A stretch of DNA of 64,000 bases from Bin87 sp965219925 (GCA_965219925.1 OZ244795.1:4154001-4218000), one strand, 5' to 3'; positions 1 through 8,621 are shown, counted from the stretch's first letter. The notes: a model not told the origin generated them from the letters alone. Numbers and translations: made by a program.

Positions 1-114
1 ATTGTGGTCAGGGCGCTGCCGGAGCGCACCGAGGAAGAGGCTCGGGCGGCACTGGAGGAGCTCCCGGCGTCGGATGAATACCGGGAAATTTACGGAGAGC
101 CGGTGAAGACCTAG
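1..114 (+). CDS. C-terminal end of an unknown protein (cut by window edge)
   Basis: An open frame runs from the first base to a TAG at 112-114 and encodes the last 37 residues of a protein. The tail is acidic (TEEEARAALEELP, then EYREIYGEP). No family can be named from so little. It is called a gene because the frame is open to the window edge with clean GC-rich codon use, and dispersed-repeat sequence begins only after its stop. Confidence 0.5.
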   Translation: MVVRALPERTEEEARAALEELPASDEYREIYGEPVKT

Positions 115-444
115 ACTTAGAATGAAGTGATGGTTAACGATGACAATGCAGGATACCGGACCACAATTCCCACCGCCATCTGCCGAGTCGCAAGGTGTGG
201 GATCAATAAACATGCCACCAGCATAGTGGCGGCATTATATCAGAACATTATTTCTGATTTCCACAGGGAGGATGTCCTTACGCGTACCCACTTTGTTATT
301 GCGCCCCCGTACTCGATGCGGGGGTTGAATCCCGTCGCAAACCACGGCCCAAAATCCTGTCTATCCTGTTCATCCAGGTAAATGCACGTCACCGCTCCCG
401 CTACGCTCGCAATGGCATCCGGTACGGCGCGATGCGGCTGCCGG
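115..444. repeat. Gene-free stretch with dispersed repeat fragments
   Basis: No convincing gene is seen. Bases 277-330 carry the CGCGTACCCACTTTGT block and the CCCGTACTCGATGCGGGGG arm that recur elsewhere in the window. Bases 351-382 hold one copy of the ACAGGAT repeat in reverse orientation (ATCCTGTCTATCCTGTTCATC). The 84-residue frame at 127-381 is made of these repeats and is not a gene. Confidence 0.7.
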
Positions 445-1512
445 CTATTGCAGTAGGCGGATAACCTCGTCGCCCACTTGCTGCGTGGAGGCGACGCCTC
501 CCAGATCGGCCGTTAGCGTGCTGCGTTCGTTCAGGACGCGGAGGGTGGCGGCGTTGATGCGGTCGGCGGAATCGTGTTCGCCGAAGTGGTCGAGCATCAT
601 GGCAACGGCCAGAACGGTTGCCAACGGGTTGGCCAGCCCTTTGCCGGTGATGTCGAAGGCGGCGCCGTGGACCGGCTCGAACATGGAGGGGAACCGGCCT
701 TCCGGGTTGATGTTGGCGCTGGGAGCGAGACCCATGCTGCCGGTTACGACGGCGGCAATGTCGGACAGAATGTCGGCAAACAGGTTGGAGGCAACGATGA
801 CGTCGAAATCCTCGGGCCAGCGCACCAGATCCATGGCGGCCCGGTCGACCAGCAGCGATTCCGTTTCGATCTGCGGGTATTCCGCTGCCACGTCCGCGAA
901 GACTTCATCCCAGAACACCATGCTGAAGGCCTGGGCATTGGATTTGGTCACCGAAGTAACCTTGTTCTTGCCGCCCCGGCGTACGCTGTGCTCAAAGGCC
1001 GCGCGGATGATGCGTTCGGTGCCGCGGCGGGTGAATACGCCGCTCTGGATCACGGTTTCGTGGGGGGTGCCGGCATACAGTCGACCGCCCACCGGAGCGT
1101 ATTCTCCCTCGGTGTTTTCCCGGAAGATCACCATGTCGATGTCGCCGGCGGATTTGCCGGCGATGGGCGACTGAACGCCAGGGTAAAGTACCGCCGGACG
1201 CACGCAGATGGCCTGGTCGAAGGCGCGGCGCATGGGCAGCAGGAGGCCCTGCAGCGTTATGTGGTCGGGGATGTTGGGGTCGCCCACCGCGCCGAACAGC
1301 ACCCCGTCGAAGCCGACGATCTGGTCGAGGCCGTCTTCGGGCATCATTCGGCCGGTTTCCCGGTAGTAGTCGCTGCCCCAGGAAAAGTCGGTTAGCTGAA
1401 ATGAGAGGCCATCGGTACCGGCGGCCACGGCATCCAGGACTTTGCGCCCCTCAGCGATTACCTCAGGTCCAATGCCGTCGCCGGCGATGACTGCCACGTT
1501 GTATTGCGCCAT
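445..1512 (-). CDS. Isocitrate/isopropylmalate-family dehydrogenase (tartrate/D-malate type)
   Basis: This 355-residue cytoplasmic enzyme belongs to the beta-decarboxylating dehydrogenases, which use NAD and a divalent metal to oxidise and decarboxylate 2-hydroxy acids. Seen: an N-terminal GDGIGPEV; the substrate-arginine segment LLPMRRAFDQ near residues 91-100; RENTEGEY near 131-138; the catalytic lysine segment VTKSNAQ near 188-194; metal aspartates around DRAAMDLV (223) and ADILSD (246-251); and the NAD loop EPVHGAAFDITGKG at 279-292. The WGSDYYRETG stretch and the HITLQGLLLP segment resemble tartrate dehydrogenase/D-malate dehydrogenase more than leucine-pathway LeuB, and no leu genes are nearby. 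The exact substrate is uncertain. The start is the ATG at 1512; the length is normal for the family. Confidence 0.85.
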   Translation of the reverse strand: MAQYNVAVIAGDGIGPEVIAEGRKVLDAVAAGTDGLSFQLTDFSWGSDYYRETGRMMPEDGLDQIVGFDGVLFGAVGDPNIPDHITLQGLLLPMRRAFDQAICVRPAVLYPGVQSPIAGKSAGDIDMVIFRENTEGEYAPVGGRLYAGTPHETVIQSGVFTRRGTERIIRAAFEHSVRRGGKNKVTSVTKSNAQAFSMVFWDEVFADVAAEYPQIETESLLVDRAAMDLVRWPEDFDVIVASNLFADILSDIAAVVTGSMGLAPSANINPEGRFPSMFEPVHGAAFDITGKGLANPLATVLAVAMMLDHFGEHDSADRINAATLRVLNERSTLTADLGGVASTQQVGDEVIRLLQ

Positions 1513-1595
1513 TTGTTGCGCTCCATTTTCAGTGCAGGATGAATAGTGTGGGATGCAAATCTACACCGGGGAACGGGGGACTGTCCATTGCATCG

Positions 1596-2177
1596 TCATA
1601 GTTGCCATTGTCGTAAAGTTTGGCGGATTTCCTCTACGAACCGGCTGAGTGAGCGGTCGGCACGCATGGCAGGGTCAATGTCCATTTGGTTAACTATGTC
1701 TTCGGCAAACTCAATACCCCCAATGCTGGGGGTGATGCCGGCATCATAGACAGCCTTAATCAACTGCTGTTTGTATAGGTCGCGGCTGCATTTCTGGTCG
1801 GGCGCGTTGCATCCTCTGCCGAAAACCGTGCGAAACGCCACACCGTCGAGCAACAGCCAACGTTCGATGTGGGGGTCGGGGATGGCTGCGATTACGGGGG
1901 CGGGGGCGTTGGGGCGATCCAATTCCCTGGTGCGCTGATTCAGCCCCTTGCAGTTAGCATCCGTAGCGACAATTATCAGGTCTGGGAGACTCCCTTGCCT
2001 GGTCAGGTCGCGCAAATAGTTATCGAACTCACTAACGACCCGCCCGTGACCGCCAATTGCGTTTCGCCAATCTAGCCGGACTATGGTCTCTTCTGCTTGG
2101 GCAAGACGTTGTACCAGCGACCCGATAACCTGTTGGTGAGCGTAGTCTTCACCGAACAACGCTATTTCACGAATCAA
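1596..2177 (-). CDS. TOPRIM/DUF4276-like partner of an ATPase, possible defence protein
   Basis: This 193-residue soluble protein has an early acidic segment (LFGEDY), a central IIVATDAN strand with an aspartate, and PDPHIERWLL, a pattern like the '(D)xxIExWLL' signature of TOPRIM-like DUF4276/RloB proteins. Its start overlaps the 3' end of the upstream ATPase gene by 11 bases, so the two are translationally coupled. ATPase plus TOPRIM-like pairs are a recurrent architecture in phage-defence loci (OLD-like, PARIS, Rlo types). Assignment to one named system is not possible from sequence alone. Because the ATPase is split by an IS66 insertion, this gene may no longer be expressed or functional. 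The family call is tentative. Confidence 0.5.
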   Translation of the reverse strand: MIREIALFGEDYAHQQVIGSLVQRLAQAEETIVRLDWRNAIGGHGRVVSEFDNYLRDLTRQGSLPDLIIVATDANCKGLNQRTRELDRPNAPAPVIAAIPDPHIERWLLLDGVAFRTVFGRGCNAPDQKCSRDLYKQQLIKAVYDAGITPSIGGIEFAEDIVNQMDIDPAMRADRSLSRFVEEIRQTLRQWQL

Positions 2178-3413
2178 AGTCTCCCCTCAAAATGCGTTCC
2201 GATACTGGCAGTCTGGTTTGCTGGTCATCCAGCGCGTATTCAATATCATGCCGGCGGGCCAGCGGCCCCCAGGACGCAAAGGGGTCAATCTGTGTTTGGC
2301 GGTCAATGCGGCGTACTGCGAACAGTGCGTCGTCCGGTAACAAGTCAGGGAGAATAGAAGAGTGTGTTGTGACGATGTACTGGCTTTGTCCGATGCTTGA
2401 GCGTGTTTTCAACAGTTCTGCAATCAATTGTATGCGGCGCGGGTGGACGCCGTTTTCCGGCTCTTCGAAGCCGACCAGTGAGGGCGGAGTATCCGTTCCA
2501 GTGAGGGCCAACAGACCTAGCAGTCGGAGGGTGCCTTCGGAAAGAATGCGGGCGGGGATAGCGATACCACTCTCTTTAAGACGAAGCTCAACTTCACCAA
2601 GCTCGCTGATGTCCATTTCAATACCGTCCACGTTGGGCATTAGGGTACGCAGGGACTTTTCTACTGCCGCGAACTGACTGGGTTTGTGGGCGCGCAGCGT
2701 GTTGAGAAAAGCAGCGAGGTCTTCACCCATCGATCCGATGTGACGGACTTCTTGGACCGGATTCGCTGAGCGCATACGCTCGCGCGGTTCGAAGTAGAAA
2801 AACAGCCAACTCTCAAGTTCTCGGCGTGCCGCCGTCAAGTGGGGATAATGAGGGGGATAATGCGGCATTGAGAGGATAGTATGGTCGAGGTAACGGTCGT
2901 AATCGGTGGGATGTGCCTGACCTTCCAACCGCAAACGAATCTTTTCGTCCAGCCGTTCGATGAAAGGGTGGCGGCTGCGGGAAACTTCGCCCCGTGAGTT
3001 CAAGGCGGCCAGAAATTCGTCAGTTACACGTAGAATCCCTGAGCGAGGTACCATCTCTATTTCGACCCGGTAACGCAGATCGCGCTCACGGACATAGACA
3101 GAACGATTTCCGGCTGCTTCAGACCGGTCAGGGTTGCCCGGTCGGCGCATCTCCTGGATCTGCCGGTTCACTGAGTCAACAACCGCGTCCGACAACTGTA
3201 AATCGGTTTCAATGGAAAAGACTAATCTCTCCTGTTCCATCAATCCGATGAGGCCTTTTTCGCCGATGGTAAAAGATTCCAGCGGTTTACCACGATACGG
3301 AGCACCAAAGGCTTCGTTCAAAGTCCGGCTGGTAGCCAGGTTTGACAGAAGCTGAAGGGAATCGAGGAAATTGCTCTTGCCTGCTGCATTGGGCCCAAAC
3401 AATAGCGTTAGCG

Positions 3414-4847
3414 GTAACTGTTCAGAGTTGGGGGGAAGCGAGGAGTTGTCGGCAGGTGGTGAGGGGGTTGAGGCCCTGTGCTCTCCAGGAGCCGAAGATT
3501 GAAGCCAGCGTCATCTTGGTTTCGGTGCCCTGCTGCGAGCGGGTTCCTCCGCTGATCTTGCGACTGATCACCAGCGGCCGCAGGCTGCGCTCGGCGGCGT
3601 TGTTATCCGGTGGCACTTCCGGTTGGCCCATGAAGACGAAGAGTTCCTTGACGTGCTTCTCGATGCGTCGGCACAACCTGGCCTGAACCGCCGACGGGTC
3701 ATCCAGGTAGGGACGGCAGAGGGCCAGCAGGCGCCTTTCCAAAGCCAGTTGGGTGGTGCGTCGCTGTTGCTCCGACGGATGGGTAAAGGCCGCGGCCTGG
3801 CGGTAGAGTTGGTGGACCGCGTCAGCCCACTGTGTCAGCCGATGGTCCTGTGGGTAGAGAGTGTACGCAAGTCGTGGATGTCCCGCAGGAGGTGGGCCCA
3901 GCAGCGTTGCTTGGGGCCGTCGTAGTGGTGATAGGCGGCGTAGAAGTCGCTGACCAGCACACCAGCAAACTCCTCCCCCAGGACTTCGTCCACCACGGCC
4001 TTGCCCCGACCTCGCCGCAGGAAGTACCGCAGGGTGGGCGTGCTAAAGGTCCACACGTAGCCGTTGTGTCCGTCCTCCCGCCAGCCGGTCTCATCGGCGT
4101 GGACCACCGGACTGCCTCGGACCCGCTCCACTATGGTTTCCATCACCCCCTGGGCTTTGCGGGCCACCCGTTGCGTGGCAGCCACGATGGCCCCCACGCT
4201 GAGATGCAGTCCATGCACGGTGTCCAGGTACCACTGGATGGTGCGCCAGGGCAGCCTGGCCTCCTCGCGCAACGCGGCAATCCGGCTGACCAGGTTCACT
4301 CCCAACCGCTGCCGGTCCAGCACCACGCCGTCGAGTTGCGCGGTGGGCGTACAACGCCGTTGGCACTGCGGGCAGGTGCGGGCGAGGTAAGCGTGCTCAG
4401 TTACCTCCACCGGAACCTGGGGCAAGTCGATGACTTCCCGTGTCCGCTGGGTCCAACCGCCGGACAACTGGGTTCCACAGTCGGGACACTGTTCCACCAC
4501 ATGCTCCACTCGCTGGGTAGGCGTCGTGCGGGTCCGGGCAAAGCCGTGGGGTCGAGGCTGGCGTGGCTTCTTGGGTCGATCCGGCTTCTGCTCGGATTTG
4601 GACTTCAGACCGGGCATCCTTCCCGAAACCCTGGATTTGGCCCGCCCTTCCAACTGGGCAATCCGTTTCTCCAGGTTCTCGATGATGGCCTGCTGCCGAA
4701 CGATGATCCCAATCAGAACATCCCGGTCGGCGGTGGTGAGGTCGATTTCATGCTCCATGACCCCAACTTGACATAAACAGCCCAAAGGTCGCCAGCCATC
4801 GACAAACAACTTTTCAGCAATTCACCTCACCAACTCTGAACTGTTAC
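3414..4847 (-). mobile_element. IS66-family insertion sequence (tnpC-only type)
   Basis: The element is 1,434 bp and is bounded by 17-bp inverted repeats (GTAACTGTTCAGAGTTG at the left; the complement at the right has one mismatch). It is flanked by an 8-bp direct repeat CGTTAGCG at 3406-3413 and 4848-4855, the duplication size typical of IS66. It carries one transposase gene with no tnpA or tnpB, as in the short IS66 subgroup. The exact target duplication means the insertion is recent or unrearranged. Confidence 0.92.
3422..4809 (-). pseudogene. IS66 transposase (TnpC), frameshifted
   Basis: The N-terminal 324 residues (4809-3835) hold the coiled-coil/leucine-zipper region (residues 25-50), a zinc-ribbon-like part (CPDCGTQL, CPQCQRRC) and the DDE core (VHADETGW, VSDFYAAYHHYDG, CWAHLLRDIHDL). 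The C-terminal part in another frame (3742-3422 and upstream) has PPDNNAAERSLRPL with the catalytic glutamate and TCRQLLASPQL. The switch falls at a CTCTCT run near 3855-3862, where two extra bases relative to the expected LRTLYPQDHRL reading break the frame. The element is therefore probably not autonomous now, unless the change is a sequence error. Confidence 0.88.
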
Positions 4848-4941
4848 CGTTAGCGGCGTCAGCTTGACTTCAACGTCAGAAAGTGATTTATAGCCCTTTA
4901 TGTGAATCCGTTTTAACATATTGGGCCTCCTTACATTACTA

Positions 4942-5090
4942 GGCAGTGTTGACATTTTGAAACTCATTCCGTCATTCCGGCGAAAGCCGGAATCCATAGG
5001 TCGTGAGGTGAACAAATCGAAAACGTTATTAACGAATTCGGTCATTGGATTCCCGCGAAAGCGGGAATGACGAGAAATGTCAACACAACC
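4942..5090. repeat. 149-bp MITE related to the IS5/IS427 element at 19410
   Basis: The terminal inverted repeats (GGCAGTGTTGACATTT at the left; GGTTGTGTTGACATTT as the complement of the right end) match the ends of the IS at 19410-20221 almost exactly. TA lies on each side (4940-4941, 5091-5092). There is no coding content; the interior carries two palindromic blocks (ATTCCGGCGAAAGCCGGAAT and the ATTCCCGCGAAAGCGGGAAT type). It is a non-autonomous derivative probably mobilised by that transposase. It sits 22 bp upstream of the ATPase start at 4919, so it lies in that gene's promoter region. Confidence 0.85.
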
Positions 5091-5160
5091 TAATTGGGGT
5101 ACCCTATTTCAGGATACCCCAATCTCCGTTCGCGGAAGTGCAAATTATTGGGAGCGGAGG

Positions 5161-6009
5161 TTATGCGTCGCGCTGGATGGGCGCGCCGACGATGCTGCCC
5201 CACTCGGTCCAGGAGCCGTCGTAGTTGCGGACGTTGTCGTATCCCAGCAGCTGGCTCAGCACAAACCAGGTGTGGGAAGAGCGCTCGCCGATGCGGCAGT
5301 AAGCGATGGTTTCGCGGGATCCGTCGACGCCGCGGCTGCCGTACAGCTCGCTAAGGTCGTCAGCCGACTTGAAGGTGCCATCTTCGCTGACAGCCTGGCC
5401 CCAGGGAATATTGGCGGCTCCGGGGATGTGTCCGTTGCGCTGCGACCCTTCCTGCGGCAGGTTGGGGGGAGCGTTCAGGGCGCCGGAGAATTCGTCTGGT
5501 GAGCGGACATCGACCAGGGCGTGGGAGTTGCTGTTGACGGCCTGCAGCACGTAGTCGCGCATCGCCCGGAGGTCGGCGTTCTCGGTGGTGATGCTGTACT
5601 GGGCGGCGGGGTAAGAGGGCGCGTCGGTGGTGATGGGGCGGTTTTCGGCGAGCCACAGGGCGCGGCCGCCGTTCATGAGCCGCACGTCGGCGTGTCCGTA
5701 GTATTTCAGCTGCCAGAAAGCCCACGCCGCGAACCAGTTGTTGTTGTCGCCGTACAGGATGATGGTGGTGGCGGGCGAGATGCCCACACCGCCCAGGAGC
5801 GATTCCATTTCACTGCGGGACACGATGTCGCGAACGACGTTCTGCTGCAGTTGACTTTGCCAGTTCCAGGTTACAGCGCCGGCGATGTGGCCCTGTTCGT
5901 AAGCGGATGTATCCACATCGACTTCCACCAGGCGGACGTTGGAGTCGCTGCCGTGTTGGACTACCCAATCGGTAGTGACCAGAGATTCGGGATGCGCGTA
6001 ATCAGCCAT
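5161..6009 (-). CDS. Thiosulfate/3-mercaptopyruvate sulfurtransferase (tandem rhodanese)
   Basis: This 282-residue cytoplasmic enzyme transfers a sulfane sulfur from a thiol donor to an acceptor such as cyanide. Two rhodanese domains are seen: an inactive N-terminal one (about residues 10-130, with GHIAGAVTWNW and YGDNNNWFAAWAFW) and a catalytic C-terminal one (about 155-278). The latter has the active-site loop YCRIGERSSHTWF, whose CRxGER form resembles thiosulfate sulfurtransferases (CysA2-like) rather than mercaptopyruvate enzymes. The ATG at 6009 follows GAGGTGTAATT. There is no signal peptide. No sulfur-metabolism neighbours are present. Confidence 0.9.
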   Translation of the reverse strand: MADYAHPESLVTTDWVVQHGSDSNVRLVEVDVDTSAYEQGHIAGAVTWNWQSQLQQNVVRDIVSRSEMESLLGGVGISPATTIILYGDNNNWFAAWAFWQLKYYGHADVRLMNGGRALWLAENRPITTDAPSYPAAQYSITTENADLRAMRDYVLQAVNSNSHALVDVRSPDEFSGALNAPPNLPQEGSQRNGHIPGAANIPWGQAVSEDGTFKSADDLSELYGSRGVDGSRETIAYCRIGERSSHTWFVLSQLLGYDNVRNYDGSWTEWGSIVGAPIQRDA

Positions 6010-6218
6010 AATTACACCTCGTAGTTAGTGGACAGGAATGATGACTATTGCAGAGTGCTGGCGGTTCTAATGACATGGCAGGGCCGGCAATGTTTGGCTC
6101 GTGCCAGCGGGCGGCCCCATTATACACCGCATACACCGCTGGGGTTCCGACCTCACGCGTACCCACTATGTCAAACCAAACTGGCCGACTGTCATTGCAA
6201 GGAGCGCACACCCCCACC

Positions 6219-6328
6219 TGTCATTGCGAGGAGCGCAGCGACGTGGCAATCTCGCCGCCGTAGCAATGGTGGTTTGCCGACGTGTGTTCAACCTCAACGA
6301 GATTGCCACGCTGCGCTCGCAATGACAG
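6219..6328. repeat. Dispersed palindromic repeat, copy R1
   Basis: This 110-bp unit has inverted arms (TGTCATTGCGAGGAGCGCAG... and ...CTGCGCTCGCAATGACA) around a shared core (GCAATGGTGGTTTGCCGACG...TTCAACCTCAACGAG). It is one of seven copies in the window, none coding. The core contains GTTGAACAC-type sequence that reads in either orientation in other copies. Confidence 0.85.
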
Positions 6329-6426
6329 TGGGGTGGGACGGGATTGCCAACTCCTGCATCGAGTACGGGGTCGCAATGACAGTGGGGTGGGACGGGATTG
6401 CCAACTCCTGCATCGAGTACGGGGTC
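6319..6426. repeat. 54-bp tandem duplication at the end of R1
   Basis: Two consecutive identical 54-bp units (6319-6372 and 6373-6426) each contain GCAATGACAGTGGGGTGG and TGCATCGAGTACGGGG, followed by a short third start. The period was measured directly. It looks like a local slip duplication of one repeat arm. Confidence 0.85.
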
Positions 6427-6598
6427 GCAATCACGGATTAAAGTGGGTATGTGTGACGGGTTCCGACTGCCCAGCGGCTGGATAGCGCCTGAATTGGCAC
6501 GTTTCCGGGGTGTATCATTATGGAACCCGATTACGGCCTTCGATGTTCACCTGGATGATGACATAACGAATATTGAAAGGGTTGGAATATGCCGACAC

Positions 6599-6658
6599 GA
6601 AACAGGGGCGTTACTTTTCGGCAATAGGTTGTTCACGTTTACGCAACAAACGCTTAAC
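6599..6658. promoter_or_regulatory. Array of six 11-bp-phased half-sites upstream of amt (GlnR-box-like)
   Basis: The pentamers GAAAC (6599), GTTAC (6610), GCAAT (6621), TTCAC (6632), GCAAC (6643) and TTAAC (6654) are each separated by exactly six bases. This is the GTnAC-n6-GnAAC arrangement known for OmpR-type GlnR nitrogen regulators of Actinobacteria. It ends about 100 bp before the amt start, and a TAAAAT at 6669-6674 could be the -10 element. The spacing is observed; GlnR control is inferred. Confidence 0.6.
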
Positions 6659-6704
6659 ACTCCCGAATTAAAATTTCGTAGGTCACATTACAAGGGACGC
6701 CGGC

Positions 6705-6718
6705 CCACAGCGCTGTGG
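6705..6718. promoter_or_regulatory. 14-bp perfect palindrome in the amt leader
   Basis: CCACAGCGCTGTGG lies 43 bp upstream of the amt ATG. It could be an operator or part of a leader hairpin. There is no other support. Confidence 0.3.
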
Positions 6719-6761
6719 CCACACGCTGGGAGACGACGCCTCAAAAGCATAGGAGGCAAAA

Positions 6762-8144
6762 ATGCTTTCGGCCACATCAAATGTATTCAGCCACGGCATC
6801 GCCGCGGTAAAAGAGTACCCCATTTCGCTACGGCGTACCCTGTTGATGTTGTTCTTCGGCTTGCTGGCCATCAGCCTGCTGGCGACGTTCAATGCTGTTT
6901 TTGCGCAGGATGAGGCGCCTGTTGCCACGGCCGGTTACGTGGACAACGTGGTATTGATCGTCGCGGCGGCGTTGGTCTTCTTTATGCAGGCCGGTTTCGC
7001 CTTCCTGGGCGCCGGTCTGATTCGATCCAAGAACACCACCAACTACCTCACCAAATCCTTCATGGACTTTGCAATCGCGTCCCTGGGCTTCTGGGCTTTT
7101 GGGTTCGCCTTTATGATGGGTGAATCGGCCAGCGGTTTCATCGGTCTGAGCGGCTGGTTCCTGACGGGAGGAGAGTACGTTGACTGGATGTTCCAGATGG
7201 TATTCGCCGCCACCGCCGCCACCATCGTGGCCGGCGCTATGGCGGAGCGCACCAAGCTGCAGGCTTACCTGGCTTACAGCTTCATCGTTTCGGCGCTGAT
7301 CTACCCCATTTACGGCCATTGGGTCTGGGGCGATGGTTGGCTGGATGTCTTCGGCGCGCAGGATTATGCCGGTTCCGGAGTGGTTCACGCCCTCGGCGGA
7401 TTTGTCGCTCTCGCCGGTGCCTGGGTGGTCGGGCCGCGCATCGGCAAATTCGTGAATGGTGTAGCCCAGGAGATGCCAGCGCACAGCACCCCGTTCGTCG
7501 TGATAGGCACGTTTATCCTGTTCTTCGGTTGGTTCGGTTTTAACATCAACACCGGTGATAATATCGGCTTGAACGCTGTGAACACTCTGTTGGCGGGCGC
7601 CACCGGAGCGGTGGTTGCGCTGTACATCACGCTAATCGTCAAGGGCAAGGCCGACATTCTGATGGCGTGTAACGGCGCGTTGGCCGGGCTGGTGGGCATC
7701 ACGGCGCCAGTGGCGTTTGTGGACCCGTGGGCGGCCGTAGTCATCGGCGCCATCGCCGCTCCGGTCATGTATCTGTCGGTGATGTTTGTCGAGCGGGTAC
7801 TGAAGGTTGACGACCCGGTGAGCGCCATCAGCGTTCACGGATTCACCGGACTTTGGGGACTGCTGGCCGTAGCAATCTTCGCCAGCGGCGCTGATTCTGC
7901 GGTGGGCGGTGGTGACCGAGCCGCCGGAACGGTAGGTCTGGTCGGTGGCAACGCAGAACTGCTATTGCCGCAGATTGTCAGCATCCTCGTAGTAGTCGCA
8001 TGGTCGCTGGTGACCGGTCTCGCCCTGTTCTACCTGCTGAAGTTCGCGATGGGCGTGCGCGTCACCGAGGCCGAGGAGCTGGAGGGCCTGGATATTTCCG
8101 AACACGGAATCCAGACTTACCCGGAGTCGGCGGCTACCAGCTAG
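6762..8144 (+). CDS. amt: Ammonium transporter, with N-terminal signal segment
   Basis: This 460-residue inner-membrane channel conducts ammonium/ammonia. The ATG at 6762 follows AGGAGG. Residues 25-49 form a hydrophobic segment ending in AVFA-Q, a likely cleaved signal peptide as in AmtB. About 11 membrane helices follow. Family motifs: AALVFFMQAGFAFLGAGLIRS (residues 65-85), the FAATAATIVAGAMAERTK region, DYAGSGVVHALGGFVALAG, FGWFGFN and HGFTGLWGLLA with the pore histidines. The C-terminal cytoplasmic tail ends in EELEGLDISEHG, the PII-responsive tail type. A second amt and two glutamine synthetases follow on the same strand, which makes this a nitrogen-assimilation block. The upstream 11-bp-phased sites suggest nitrogen-responsive control. 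Confidence 0.95.
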   Translation: MLSATSNVFSHGIAAVKEYPISLRRTLLMLFFGLLAISLLATFNAVFAQDEAPVATAGYVDNVVLIVAAALVFFMQAGFAFLGAGLIRSKNTTNYLTKSFMDFAIASLGFWAFGFAFMMGESASGFIGLSGWFLTGGEYVDWMFQMVFAATAATIVAGAMAERTKLQAYLAYSFIVSALIYPIYGHWVWGDGWLDVFGAQDYAGSGVVHALGGFVALAGAWVVGPRIGKFVNGVAQEMPAHSTPFVVIGTFILFFGWFGFNINTGDNIGLNAVNTLLAGATGAVVALYITLIVKGKADILMACNGALAGLVGITAPVAFVDPWAAVVIGAIAAPVMYLSVMFVERVLKVDDPVSAISVHGFTGLWGLLAVAIFASGADSAVGGGDRAAGTVGLVGGNAELLLPQIVSILVVVAWSLVTGLALFYLLKFAMGVRVTEAEELEGLDISEHGIQTYPESAATS

Positions 8145-8276
8145 CCGACAGCTTGGAAACTCTTCCTCTCCTCACTCCGAGGGTCGGGGGCTGTGGCCAC
8201 CCCTGGCCCTCAATTCATGCGTGGGCAGTTGCATACCCAGCTTTGCGGTCACCCCAAGGCCTTTCGGTTTTCCTCA

Positions 8277-8441
8277 TGTCATTGCGACCCCGTACTTGAT
8301 ACGGGGGTGGCAATCTCGTCGCCGTAGCAATGATGGTTCCCCGGCACGTGCTCAACCTCAACGAGGTTGCCGCGTCCCTCGACAAGCTCGGGATGATCCT
8401 TAGACGGGCTCAGGATGAGCGGAAGATCCTCGCAATGACAG
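8277..8441. repeat. Dispersed palindromic repeat, copy R2
   Basis: The left arm is of the CCCCGTACTTGATACGGGGG type, then comes the common core (GTAGCAATGATGG, CTCAACCTCAACGAGG). The right arm is of the TCGACAAGCTCGGGATGATC/CTCAGGATGAGCGG type and ends in CGCAATGACA. Different arms are joined to the same core found in R1. Confidence 0.8.
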
Positions 8442-8493
8442 GGTGTCCTTCGACAGGCTCAGGATGGGCGGGGTTGGGTTGGTGCTGGGATTT

Positions 8494-8531
8494 TCACCCT
8501 CACCCCAGCCCTCTCCCATCAGGGGAGAGGG
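8494..8531. repeat. CCCTCTCCC...GGGAGAGGG hairpin repeat
   Basis: A short inverted repeat (CCCTCTCCC at 8509-8517, GGGGAGAGGG at 8522-8531) sits behind a CACCCTCACCCCAGC lead. Related copies lie near 9990-10023, 13721-13792, 14618-14644, 30600-30632, 37740-37770, 44602-44637 and 47039-47073, nearly always between genes. It could act as a weak terminator, but no long T-run follows. Confidence 0.75.
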
Positions 8532-8583
8532 TGTTTCGGTCTGCCGCGCCTCTACTTTACATACAAGGGGTAAATGCTGGTGT

Positions 8584-8621
8584 GTAACAATTTTGTAACA
8601 TTTCCGTCATTGATACGTAAC
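8584..8621. promoter_or_regulatory. Array of four 11-bp-phased half-sites upstream of the second amt (GlnR-box-like)
   Basis: GTAAC (8584), GTAAC (8595), GTCAT (8606) and GTAAC (8617) are each separated by six bases. The organisation is the same as the array before the first amt. It lies in the AT-rich stretch about 136 bp upstream of the ATG at 8758. The regulator is not in the window. Confidence 0.65.

Larger units (their letters stand above)
2167..4919 (-). pseudogene. AAA/SMC-like ATPase (AAA_21, OLD-like) disrupted by an IS66 insertion
   Basis: The gene starts at the ATG at 4919 behind a near-perfect ribosome site (TAAGGAGG). It encodes MLKRIHIKGYKSL...LTPLT up to 4848, is interrupted by 3414-4847, and resumes at 3413. 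Removing the insertion and one target copy restores LTPLTLLFGPNAAGKSN, giving a 436-residue protein. Seen: Walker A GPNAAGKS directly after the junction, signature-like LSEGTLRLLGLLAL, Walker B LVGFEEPENG, and the H-loop VTTHSSILPDLL. This is the SMC/RecF-like AAA_21 fold used in OLD-type defence ATPases. The insertion lies just before Walker A, so the N-terminal fragment has no ATP site and the C-terminal part has no normal start. It is coupled to the TOPRIM-like gene downstream. Confidence 0.85.

Noticed and set aside
127..381. 84-residue ORF at the left edge
   Set aside because: It is read through dispersed repeat blocks, has no homologous-looking segment and no ribosome site.
3832..4776. 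314-residue plus-strand ORF across the IS66 element
   Set aside because: It is the antisense shadow of the transposase.
6319..6426. CRISPR-like repeat array
   Set aside because: Only two tandem 54-bp copies with no spacers; it is a tandem duplication of a repeat arm. No cas genes are in the window.
6221..6430. ORFs through the dispersed repeats (several 60-140 residue frames)
   Set aside because: The frames are made by palindromic repeats (RPRTRCRSWQS-type translation) and recur at other copies.
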